Below, piece by piece: positions 42,080 through 49,770 of a stretch of 64,000 bases of DNA (position 1 is its first letter; each line of letters starts with the position of its first letter). A model generated the notes under the pieces. That model saw nothing but the letters and a program-made list of their open reading frames with translations, was not told the DNA's origin and did no database searches. The position numbers and the translations under genes are program-made. Source of the stretch: a virus. The stretch spans positions 62,001 through 126,000 of IMG/VR virus record IMGVR_UViG_3300042198_000079; one strand, given 5' to 3'.

Positions 42080-42814
42080 ATGTGGACTTTAATATCGTGT
42101 AGTTATAATACGCCGGATATAACCGAAAATATGATAAGATCTTTTCGGAAATATCATCCAGATCAAGAAATATTAATTTCTGAAAACTCTACCAATGAAG
42201 ATACTGTAAAGGTATTAGATGGGCTTGATATCGAGTATATTAGAATGCCAGAATCGTGTCATTCTCCTTCTGTAGATTCTTTAATCAGAGAAGTAAAAAC
42301 TGATTATGTTTTATTGGTAGATACTGACGTTTTATTTTATACTTCACAAGATGCCATCTATAATAAAATTATCGAAGATGGTATAGATTTGTGTGGGACG
42401 GTTTGTGGAGATAGAGGAGGAAAAAAGATACATACTAAAATCCATCCATGGTATTGTTGGATAAATGTCAAAAGAGTAAAAGAACTTGGAATAAATTTTA
42501 ACGACCCTAATAGGCTGGGGTTTGTAAAAACGTCAGATAAAATTTATGATGTAGGTTCTAGTTTCTTTGAAGATTGTATTTCTAATAATTTAAAATTACG
42601 TCATTTTGATGGACAAGATTTATATTATTATCATTACGAAGGCATGTCGTGGAGAGTACAAAAATATGATCCGAACAAACCAGAAGGGGATATAGATATA
42701 GATTCAACCGCTTCTCATAACAATAAACAGTTGTATGAATATGGTCGTTATATATATGAAAAATACAAAAAAGATGTGCAAGAACGTATGTATTTCTCAG
42801 AATGCAATATATGA
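42080..42814 (+). CDS. Glycosyltransferase family 2-like protein (GT-A)
   Basis: 244 residues. LISCSYNTPDITENMIRSF and DQEILISENSTNED form the nucleotide-binding start; VLLVDTDVLFYT is the D-x-D metal site; YYHYEGMSWRVQKYDP lies near the end. Unlike its neighbours it has a good Shine-Dalgarno, which may mark recent acquisition or special translation. It lies directly upstream of nrdB. The substrate is unknown. Confidence 0.72.
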   Translation: MWTLISCSYNTPDITENMIRSFRKYHPDQEILISENSTNEDTVKVLDGLDIEYIRMPESCHSPSVDSLIREVKTDYVLLVDTDVLFYTSQDAIYNKIIEDGIDLCGTVCGDRGGKKIHTKIHPWYCWINVKRVKELGINFNDPNRLGFVKTSDKIYDVGSSFFEDCISNNLKLRHFDGQDLYYYHYEGMSWRVQKYDPNKPEGDIDIDSTASHNNKQLYEYGRYIYEKYKKDVQERMYFSECNI

Positions 42815-42849
42815 ATTTATCATTAATATAACTATTAAATAAATAAAGT

Positions 42850-43824
42850 ATGTCAGACATTTTTGCTCCAAGAACTACAATCGAACCCGAAGAATATACC
42901 ATATTTAAAAAATATGTTGACGCTATTAATGATGCATATTGGACAGTAAAACATTATAATTTCACCAAAGATATTCAAGATTTTAGGGTGGAATTAAATG
43001 AAATCGAAAGAGAGGCAATTAAAAGGACCATGCTTGCTATTTCTACTATAGAAGTAAAAGCAAAAACTTTTTACGGAGTAAATGTTACTCTTCGATTTCC
43101 AAAACCAGAACTACAAGATTTGGGAGCAACTTTTGCAGAATCGGAAGTGCGTCATCAAAGAGCATATAGTCATTTATTAAAATTGTTATGTCTTAATCAA
43201 GATTTTGAAGAAATAGAAAAAATTCCAGTTATTGCAAACAGACTAAAATATTTAGGAAAATATAAAGAATGGCAAAATTCTAATAAAGATTCTAATTTCA
43301 TAAAATCGTTAATATTATTTGCTATATTTATTGAAGGAACTTCGTTAATGACTCAATTTATTATAATGCAGTCATTTAAAAATTATAAGAATCAATTAGT
43401 AGGAATTAACAATGTTGTTCATGCTACAAATAAAGAAGAGGTTCTTCATACTTTGGCAGCATTTGATATTATCAACATTTTACGCAATGAGCATCCAGAA
43501 ATGTTTACGGATGAAACAGAGGAATTAGTTCATACATGGACTAAAAAAGCATATTTAGCCGAGTCTGAAATGCTTAATTGGATTTTTGAAAATGGAGAAC
43601 TCGATTTTCTTCCAAAATCGGTATTAGACGAGTATATTAAACACCGTCTTGATTGGTGTATTACCCAAATTGGTTATAAACCAGTTTTTGGAAATATTTC
43701 TATTCCGTCTGAACTTGAATGGTTTGATGTTGGACTGAATTCTTCTAGACAAAACGACTTCTTTAATGATCGTCCAACTGATTATCATTTAGGTAATTCA
43801 TATACAGAAGAGGATTTGTTTTAA
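42850..43824 (+). CDS. nrdB: Ribonucleotide reductase class I beta subunit
   Basis: 324 residues. The di-iron helices are visible: LAISTIEVKAKTF (first Glu), FAESEVRHQRAYSHLL (E-x-x-H ligands and the likely radical Tyr of RAYSH), IFIEGTSLM and NKEEVLHTLAAF (second E-x-x-H). The C-terminus ends SYTEEDLF, the kind of tail that binds the alpha subunit. NrdB stores the tyrosyl radical needed by NrdA for making deoxynucleotides. It is separated from nrdA by a leader-bearing kinase-like gene. Confidence 0.92.
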   Translation: MSDIFAPRTTIEPEEYTIFKKYVDAINDAYWTVKHYNFTKDIQDFRVELNEIEREAIKRTMLAISTIEVKAKTFYGVNVTLRFPKPELQDLGATFAESEVRHQRAYSHLLKLLCLNQDFEEIEKIPVIANRLKYLGKYKEWQNSNKDSNFIKSLILFAIFIEGTSLMTQFIIMQSFKNYKNQLVGINNVVHATNKEEVLHTLAAFDIINILRNEHPEMFTDETEELVHTWTKKAYLAESEMLNWIFENGELDFLPKSVLDEYIKHRLDWCITQIGYKPVFGNISIPSELEWFDVGLNSSRQNDFFNDRPTDYHLGNSYTEEDLF

Positions 43825-43833
43825 ATAATTACA

Positions 43834-43841
43834 GATAAATA
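43834..43841 (+). promoter_or_regulatory. T4-type late promoter variant (GATAAATA)
   Basis: One base off TATAAATA, six bases before ATG 43848. This would give the kinase-like gene late expression between two early genes. Confidence 0.45.
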
Positions 43842-43847
43842 TTTTTG

Positions 43848-44630
43848 ATGTTGTCATTTAAAGAATTTCTAGTAGAGAATTTTATGGAAGAAGAATTGCC
43901 TACTTTAATAAGTGCAATAAAAAATCTTACTAGTAAAAATAGTTCTACTAAAGAAAAATTGTTAAAAGATCTTCAAGATATATACGGTTTTAAATTTGAA
44001 AATTTCGGATCAGGTGTGAGTTCTGTTGTTTATGCAGGAACAAAAAGCACAATTCCACAATATATAATGAAGATATTTGAAAGTTCTGAGGATACAGCAT
44101 CACAAGAATATCTTGAATATTGTAAGAGTAATCAAAGTTCTAATCCGTTTCTTCCGTTTCTTCCATCCCCAGAAAAACAACCTTTGATTTTAAATAAATT
44201 GCAGAAAATTTATATAATGGAATATGTAACGGTAGATCCGTGGAAAGGTAATAATCATTTAAGTATTTTTTTTGGTAAAGAAAAGTTTTCTAATTTTATA
44301 GACCAAGTTTCAAATATTTTGGGCGGTGATGTTATGGATTGGTTTGTTCCATCTGAAGTTATAATTTTTGATCACTGTATAAATGATCTTCTTATTGAAG
44401 ATCAAAGCAAGTTTGAAAAAATTCTGGAGGAATTATTCGATGATAAGTTTTATGACTTTATGAACTGGATTGGAGTCTATGAACATATCATAAATTCAAA
44501 TCCTAGAGCATCATTAGACTTTGGATATGGAAATTATGGCTTTAGACCAAGTGATGGTCATATGGTCATATTTGATCCACTAACCACCATGACCGAAGAC
44601 GAGAACCCGCTAACCTCCACAACCGAGTGA
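43848..44630 (+). CDS. Leader-bearing protein with kinase-like fold, predicted capsid-packaged effector
   Basis: 260 residues from ATG 43848. Leader MLSFKEFLVE/N fits the shared capsid-targeting pattern. The body shows a kinase-like order: Gly-rich loop FGSGVSSVVYAG (about 54-65), QYIMKIFESS with the expected Lys, a hinge IYIMEYVTVDP, a catalytic-loop-like RASLDFGYGNYGFR (Asp and Asn) and HMVIFDPL as metal-binding DPL. This fits the small protein-kinase-like domains of phages. It sits between nrdB and nrdA as an inserted late gene. I infer that it enters the host with DNA and phosphorylates a host target, like T4 Alt modifies RNA polymerase. Confidence 0.6.
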   Translation: MLSFKEFLVENFMEEELPTLISAIKNLTSKNSSTKEKLLKDLQDIYGFKFENFGSGVSSVVYAGTKSTIPQYIMKIFESSEDTASQEYLEYCKSNQSSNPFLPFLPSPEKQPLILNKLQKIYIMEYVTVDPWKGNNHLSIFFGKEKFSNFIDQVSNILGGDVMDWFVPSEVIIFDHCINDLLIEDQSKFEKILEELFDDKFYDFMNWIGVYEHIINSNPRASLDFGYGNYGFRPSDGHMVIFDPLTTMTEDENPLTSTTE

Positions 44631-44702
44631 TTATTCGTATAACTTTGAAATCAAACAACTAAAATATGTTATTAAAATTTAATAATTAAAAAACATATTG
44701 CA

Positions 44703-44731
44703 TTGACACGATTTCCTACATAGCATAAGTT
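44703..44731 (+). promoter_or_regulatory. Sigma70-type promoter of nrdA
   Basis: TTGACA (44703-44708), 17 bp, TAAGTT (44726-44731), twelve bases before ATG 44744. Confidence 0.65.
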
Positions 44732-44743
44732 ATTGAACTAAAA

Positions 44744-47700
44744 ATGTCACAAAGAAAAGACTTCGATTGGCTTAATAAAGATTCTAAATTATTTTTATCA
44801 CGCGGATACTTGGAAGAAGGAGAAACCGCAGAACAACGAATAAAAAATATATCAAAAACTGCTCAAAAATATTTGGAGCAAATGTGGTATAAAAATAACA
44901 AATATAAATTCTGGAAAAAGAAACCAGAACTTATACGAAACTTTTCGGAAAAATTTGAATACTGTATGGCACGGGGATGGTTTTCTTTATCTACTCCGGT
45001 TTGGAGCAATTATGGTAAGAAAAGAGGGGCACCAGTGAGCTGTTTTGGGTCTCGTACTGAGCTAGATTCTTGCGAATCTATTATATACACTAATGCTGAA
45101 ATAGCAACTATGACTCAAAAAGGAGGAGGAACTAGTATTTACATTGGAGATTTGCGTCCAAGAGGATCAAAAATATCTAGTGGAGGTGTTAGCGATGGTC
45201 CAATTTCTTTTCTTGGTCTGTTTGAGTCTTCTGCGAACATAATGAAGCAGGGGTGTTATGCATTTGATACTGAAGTCTTAACTGAAAAAGGATGGATGTT
45301 ATTTGAAGATATTATTAATAGATCTGAAATAAAGGTTGCCCAAGTGCATGATGACGATTCTATAGATTTTGTAACACCAGATAATTATTTTAAATACGAA
45401 GTAGATGAAGAATTGATTTTATTTAAAGATTCTAAAAATATTGATTTATTGGTTACTCAAAATCATAATATGAGGTATAAAAGGTTGGATCGGGTAAACA
45501 CTAAAAAAGATAAGGACGGGAAATATATTTCAAATGAGAAATTTTTAAATCCTAAAGTGTTTATGAAACAAGCAAAAGATATGCCTCTTTACAGAAATAT
45601 TATTCTTAATAATTCTGGCTTTGCTAAAGCAACGAGTAATAATTGTCTTACACATAAAGAACGATTTCTCATTGCATTACAGGCAGATGGACATATAAAC
45701 AAACTAACCAATAAATTAGATTTTCATTTTTCTAAACAGCGAAAAATTGATAGACTTATTAATATTCTTTCAAATCTAGAAGGATATTCATATATCAAAC
45801 GAGACAGTAAGAGCGATAATACTACATATATAATTGTTACTCCACCCGAGGGAATTCAACACACTAAACAATTTGATTGGGTGAATCTAAACACCATTTC
45901 TAAAGAATGGTGTTTAGATTTTGTTTTGGAATTGTTGGAATGGGATGGGTCTAAAAATGCCAATAATCCAATCAATGGTAAATATTCCAGCGTGCTGGAA
46001 TATAATGTAGATATTGCTCAATGTGTTGCTTCTATGTGTGGTTATAAAACTCGTAAAACTACTGTTGCTCGCGATGAATCAAGACATTGTATTTATAATT
46101 TACAATTATCAAAAGGCGAACATTTTGGTGTCGAAAAATTGAAACCAGAGTTACTTCCATATAAGGGGTTTGTATATTGTGTGGAAGTGCCAACACATAA
46201 TATCTTAGTAAGAAGAAATGGACACGTAACGGTTTGTGGAAATTCAACAAGACGAGGAAGTCTTGCCGCATATCTTCCAATTGAACATCCTGATATTATG
46301 GAATTTTTAGATATCAGAATGGAAGGATGCCCTCTTCAAAATATTTTAAGTGGAGTTACTGTTGGGAATGAATGGTTTGAGGAAATGAAAGCAGGGGATA
46401 AAGGAAAAAGAAAAGTGTGGGCAAAATTAATGAAAGCCCGCGCATTTGCTGGTGTTCCTTATATTCTCTTTAGAGATAATGCCAATAAAAATAAACCACA
46501 GGTTTATAAAGACAAGAATATGGAAATAGTGGCATCCAATCTTTGTGTTACTGGTGACCAGAGAGTTGTCAGTGATCGAGGTCTTCTAACAGTTAAAGAA
46601 TTATATGAACAAGGAGGGTCGTTAAAACTTTTCGATAACGATAAGATCGTTAATGCATCTCCTATGCAACTAATAGAAAAAGATGCTGATGTATTTAAAA
46701 TTACTTTAGAAAACGGATTAGAGCATTCTATTACAGGGTATCATAAAGTATCTACTAAAAATGGAAATGTAGCTTGTAGCGATTTGAAAGTAGGGGATAT
46801 GGTAAAAGTCCAAACCAAATCGATGTATGGAGATAGTAGTGGATATTTCCCAGAATATGAAGATTATTATATTTCGTTTAATTCGTATAGTAATGGAGTT
46901 GGGTCTAAACAAGAAATTTATGATGCTTTAAAAAATCTAACATTAGAACAAAAAATCTTTCTTGCATCAAGAGGAGAATTAATCAATGATGATGGATGTT
47001 CTAAAATTGTTAGTATAGAACATATAGGAAAAGAAGATGTTTATTGCACAACCGTAGATTCGCAAGAACATTTATGGATTTGTAATGGGTTTATTACTTC
47101 TAACTGTAATGAAATAATGCTCCCTTCTTCTGAAAACGAATCTTTTGTTTGTGTTTTATCTTCTATAAATTTGTTATATTACGATGAATGGAAAGATACT
47201 GATGCTCCTGAAATCCTTCTTGCATTTTTAGATACGGTTAATGAAGAATTTGTAATTAAAACTAATAATATGCCTTTTATGAAGAGGGCAAATAGATTTG
47301 CTAAACGACACAGGGCACTTGGTTTAGGAGTGTTAGGATGGCACTCCTATCTCCAAAAAAACATGATTCCATTTGGTAGCTTTGTTGCAATGGGCAAAAC
47401 AAACGAAATTTTTTCCAAAATAAATGATAAAACTTTAAACATGACAAAACAACTTGCGTCATGGTTTGGAGAACCAGAATTATTAAAAGGTTATGGAGAA
47501 CGAAATACTACTCGTTGTGCATTGGCACCTACCAAATCTTCTTCATTTATTTTGGGTCAAGTTTCGCAAAGTATTGAACCATATCATTCAAATTATTTTG
47601 TTGACGATAAAGCAAAAGCTCAAGTAGTTTTTAAAAATCCATATTTGAAAGAAGTATTAAAAAAATACGACAAAGATGATCAAGAAGTGTGGGATAGTAT

Positions 47701-48007
47701 TAAAGATGCAAATGGAAGCGTTCAACATTTGAAATTTTTAACTGACGAAGAGCGAGAAGTGTTTAAAACATTTGGAGAAATATCACAAATGGATATCATT
47801 AAACAAGCAGGTATTCGTCAAAAATATATAGATCAAGGACAATCATTGAATTTAATGATACATCCTAAGTGTTCTGCGAAAGACGAGAATCAGTTATATA
47901 TTGCTTCGCACGAAGAAGGTTTGAAAGGGCTCTATTATCGAAAAAGTTTTAATGCTGCTAGTGAATTTAGAAGAGAATTGGTTTCCTGTTCTACTTGTGA
48001 AGGATGA
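44744..48007 (+). CDS. nrdA: Ribonucleotide reductase class I alpha subunit with two inteins
   Basis: 1087-residue precursor; removal of 330 and 187 intein residues leaves about 570. Extein landmarks: STPVWSNYGKKRGAPVSCFG with one redox Cys, the QKGGGTSIYIGDLRPRG loop, IMKQG/STRRGSLAAYLP (intein 1 site), ASNL/CNEI with the radical-carrying Cys and Glu (intein 2 site), and ELVSCSTCEG at the C-terminus with the redox CxxC. No ATP-cone domain is visible at the N-terminus, so allosteric activity control by dATP is probably absent. It reduces ribonucleotides together with NrdB. Both splicing events are required for activity. Confidence 0.93.
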   Translation: MSQRKDFDWLNKDSKLFLSRGYLEEGETAEQRIKNISKTAQKYLEQMWYKNNKYKFWKKKPELIRNFSEKFEYCMARGWFSLSTPVWSNYGKKRGAPVSCFGSRTELDSCESIIYTNAEIATMTQKGGGTSIYIGDLRPRGSKISSGGVSDGPISFLGLFESSANIMKQGCYAFDTEVLTEKGWMLFEDIINRSEIKVAQVHDDDSIDFVTPDNYFKYEVDEELILFKDSKNIDLLVTQNHNMRYKRLDRVNTKKDKDGKYISNEKFLNPKVFMKQAKDMPLYRNIILNNSGFAKATSNNCLTHKERFLIALQADGHINKLTNKLDFHFSKQRKIDRLINILSNLEGYSYIKRDSKSDNTTYIIVTPPEGIQHTKQFDWVNLNTISKEWCLDFVLELLEWDGSKNANNPINGKYSSVLEYNVDIAQCVASMCGYKTRKTTVARDESRHCIYNLQLSKGEHFGVEKLKPELLPYKGFVYCVEVPTHNILVRRNGHVTVCGNSTRRGSLAAYLPIEHPDIMEFLDIRMEGCPLQNILSGVTVGNEWFEEMKAGDKGKRKVWAKLMKARAFAGVPYILFRDNANKNKPQVYKDKNMEIVASNLCVTGDQRVVSDRGLLTVKELYEQGGSLKLFDNDKIVNASPMQLIEKDADVFKITLENGLEHSITGYHKVSTKNGNVACSDLKVGDMVKVQTKSMYGDSSGYFPEYEDYYISFNSYSNGVGSKQEIYDALKNLTLEQKIFLASRGELINDDGCSKIVSIEHIGKEDVYCTTVDSQEHLWICNGFITSNCNEIMLPSSENESFVCVLSSINLLYYDEWKDTDAPEILLAFLDTVNEEFVIKTNNMPFMKRANRFAKRHRALGLGVLGWHSYLQKNMIPFGSFVAMGKTNEIFSKINDKTLNMTKQLASWFGEPELLKGYGERNTTRCALAPTKSSSFILGQVSQSIEPYHSNYFVDDKAKAQVVFKNPYLKEVLKKYDKDDQEVWDSIKDANGSVQHLKFLTDEEREVFKTFGEISQMDIIKQAGIRQKYIDQGQSLNLMIHPKCSAKDENQLYIASHEEGLKGLYYRKSFNAASEFRRELVSCSTCEG
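45254..46243 (+). mobile_element. Intein 1 of NrdA with LAGLIDADG endonuclease
   Basis: 330 residues (171-500) from CYAFDTEVLTEKGW to VTVCGN before Ser501. Block B is LLVTQNHNM (T-x-x-H-like), the endonuclease motifs RFLIALQADGHIN and FVLELLEWDGSKN both keep their Asp-Gly, so homing activity may be retained. Block F/G is VYCVEVPTHNILV ... CGN; the residue before the terminal Asn is Gly rather than His, a known but less common variant. It contains a perfect 15-bp inverted repeat at 45884-45920. Confidence 0.88.
45884..45920. repeat. Perfect 15-bp inverted repeat in the intein 1 coding sequence
   Basis: AATCTAAACACCATT and its exact reverse complement flank the 7-base loop TCTAAAG. It encodes residues around NLNTISKEWCLDF, between the two endonuclease motifs. 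Confidence 0.85.
46544..47104 (+). mobile_element. Intein 2 of NrdA (mini-intein) at the catalytic cysteine
   Basis: 187 residues (601-787) from CVTGDQRVVSDRGLL to FITSN before Cys788. Block B is HSITGYHKVS (T-x-x-H), block F is VYCTTVDSQEHLWI, block G ends ITSN with Ser before the Asn. At this length there is no room for a complete LAGLIDADG domain; the 60-residue middle is probably a remnant. The +1 residue is the radical Cys of the reductase, so splicing chemistry and catalysis depend on the same side chain. Confidence 0.87.
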
Positions 48008-48055
48008 TCACCCAAAAAGATCGTCTGGACATATATCAATATAAAACACTTAAAG

Positions 48056-48316
48056 ATGAAACATAAAATTGTAAAAACAGAAGGATGTCTTAGCTTTGGT
48101 TTGACTATTGATGATAAAAATATCGAGGATATTCCAAAAGTTGAATTAAACAAAATAGTTGATTATCTTTGTGAAAAAATGAAAGAAGGTCTGGACGATG
48201 GAACAGTTGTCTTTTCAGATATTGTTAATGTTTTTCAATATTCTGATTATGGAAGCGATGAGCATTCTTGTGAAACTTGTGGCGATACAGTTCATTGGTG
48301 TATTTGGGAAATATGA
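48056..48316 (+). CDS. Small protein with C-terminal cysteine cluster, downstream of nrdA
   Basis: 86 residues, ATG 48056. CETCGDTVHWCIWEI near the end contains a CxxC plus His and Cys, a possible metal or redox site; the rest is acidic and helical. It follows nrdA by 48 bases on the same strand. A glutaredoxin- or ferredoxin-like partner is not supported by size. Function unknown. Confidence 0.55.
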   Translation: MKHKIVKTEGCLSFGLTIDDKNIEDIPKVELNKIVDYLCEKMKEGLDDGTVVFSDIVNVFQYSDYGSDEHSCETCGDTVHWCIWEI

Positions 48317-48343
48317 GTATTTTTAACATATTTATTCGTAAAC

Positions 48344-48351
48344 TATAAATA
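48344..48351 (+). promoter_or_regulatory. T4-type late promoter
   Basis: Exact TATAAATA, six bases before ATG 48358. Confidence 0.72.
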
Positions 48352-48357
48352 TGTTAT

Positions 48358-48855
48358 ATGTTAGAAAAATTTAATAATTATATCAATGAATTTCTTTTAG
48401 AAAAAAAAGATAGATGTCACAGAAAAGCCGAACAAGTTTATGGTAAAAAAACTTCTGCATATAGAAGCGGAGCAATAGTAAAATGCAGACAAGGCAAAAT
48501 CTGGAAAAAGAAAAAAATTAAAGAAAATACAATAAAAGAAGAGACGCTTGAAGAACCAACACAACTTAATGAAAAAAACACTTTCTCGAAAGAAAAAGAA
48601 AGTGGTTTACATGGTTGGTTTTCTCGTCAAGGAGGAAAAGGAAAAAGTAAAGGCTGGGTAGATTGTAATACCTGTCGTAAAGATAAAAAAACAGGAAAGA
48701 AAACCTGCAAAACCTGTGGAAGAGGCAAAGGCGAAAAAAGAAGCAAATATCCTGCCTGTCGTCCAACACCTTCAGCGTGTAATTCCAGAAAAAGATTAAA
48801 AAAAGGATCTAAAAGAATTTCTTGGAAAAAAGGAAGTAGAACGAAATCCAAATAA
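48358..48855 (+). CDS. Highly basic leader-bearing protein (DUF5872-like), predicted internal head protein
   Basis: 165 residues. Leader MLEKFNNYINEFLLE/K. Behind it is DRCHRKAEQVYGKKTSAYRS then GAIVKCRQGKIWKKK, a motif seen in many phage structural-type proteins, and a second part with GLHGWFSRQGGKGKSKGW, VDCNTCRKDKK, KTCKTCGRGKGEKRSKYP and ACRPTPSAC, which I recall from small Cys-rich viral proteins annotated DUF5872. The protein is very rich in Lys/Arg, as are T4 internal proteins IPI-IPIII that are packed with DNA. Late promoter. Role inferred: DNA-associated packaged protein. Confidence 0.62.
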   Translation: MLEKFNNYINEFLLEKKDRCHRKAEQVYGKKTSAYRSGAIVKCRQGKIWKKKKIKENTIKEETLEEPTQLNEKNTFSKEKESGLHGWFSRQGGKGKSKGWVDCNTCRKDKKTGKKTCKTCGRGKGEKRSKYPACRPTPSACNSRKRLKKGSKRISWKKGSRTKSK

Positions 48856-48857
48856 AA

Positions 48858-49637
48858 TTATTCTGTTTCTAAGTTTAAATATTTTGGAGGAACGTGTCCG
48901 TGAATAATTAAAGTATCTTCGCTTATTCCCTCCCAAGATTCTACTTCGCAATAATAATTATCTAAGCCTATCATATGTGCCAAAGATCTTTTTAATTCAC
49001 ATATATTTACAGATTCTTCTTGTGTTACTTCTGGCATATATCCGTCCTTTTTCATTAATCCTAAATCAATACTAAAAACACAATCTCCATACGATCCTGA
49101 ACCGCTTAGTGCGTTTTCATCTTCGTCAGTAAAACAAAAAATAGCATCTCCTGTAGATCTATTAGATATTCCTCTTGTTTCATTTCTTGGTTCTAATCCA
49201 CGTTTTTTTATACTTTCTACATTTTTACGTGGTGTTGCATGATATATAAAGCTCACATTTTCCTTTTCTGGAACGCTATCCCAAAATGATTCTTCTTCTC
49301 GTTCTGGTAAAAGCATTTCTACATCATAATCAGATAAATTATCTAACCATTCATCAGCTTTTTCTGAACGACTACCGTCGTATATATAAGTGTCTTTTTT
49401 GAAATTATAAACTATATATTTTTCTTTTTCTTTACTTAATTCGACAACCCAAAACACAATTCCGAATAATGTAAATATTTCTTCTATTTCATAAAGTTCT
49501 AAATTTGTTAAAAAATAATCATCTCTTGGATCAAATTCAGACACATTGTCAATATTTAATATATTTTTATAGTGTCTTATTTTTCTTTCTTTCGCTCTTT
49601 CTTCATTATCGTCTTCGGGAACATCGAACAAAAGCAT
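48858..49637 (-). CDS. ADP-ribosyltransferase/Tpt1-like fold protein
   Basis: 259 residues from ATG 49637. Residues about 130-195 read SFIYHATPRKNVESIKKRGL, then EPRNETRGISNR and GDAIFCFTDEDENAL, the form Y-H-x-T ... I-x-x-x-G-L ... F of NAD-using ART folds (PARP, Tpt1, DarT groups). Upstream of the ATG the frame stays open for 19 codons that resemble a capsid-targeting leader (SKYNKFIKE/Q) but contain no start codon. That region is a copy of the junction inside the neighbouring gene. The leader may be lost, or a non-standard start may be used. Target unknown. Confidence 0.55.
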   Translation of the reverse strand: MLLFDVPEDDNEERAKERKIRHYKNILNIDNVSEFDPRDDYFLTNLELYEIEEIFTLFGIVFWVVELSKEKEKYIVYNFKKDTYIYDGSRSEKADEWLDNLSDYDVEMLLPEREEESFWDSVPEKENVSFIYHATPRKNVESIKKRGLEPRNETRGISNRSTGDAIFCFTDEDENALSGSGSYGDCVFSIDLGLMKKDGYMPEVTQEESVNICELKRSLAHMIGLDNYYCEVESWEGISEDTLIIHGHVPPKYLNLETE

Positions 49638-49685
49638 TTGCTCATATTGTTCTTTTATAAATTTATTATATTTAGATAAAACACA

Positions 49686-49743
49686 AAGATACTTATATTA
49701 ATTTACTGGTTTAGTAATTAATTTCGTTTCGAGTTTCTTTATA
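49686..49743 (-). repeat. Duplicated 58-base junction segment, copy A (intergenic)
   Basis: Matches copy B (50506-50563) at about 52 of 58 positions, offset 820. In copy A the late box reads TATAAGTA, the start codon position reads GTT, and the glutamine codon CAA of copy B is TAA. It lies between the ART gene and the 551-residue gene. Confidence 0.85.
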
Positions 49744-49770
49744 AAATATTCTTATCCGTTAAGGTGGGAT

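Noticed and set aside
44660-44702. AT-rich inverted repeat before nrdA as a terminator
   Set aside because: The arms (AATATGTT/AACATATT) contain almost no GC and are not followed by a T-run; such repeats are expected by chance at this base composition.
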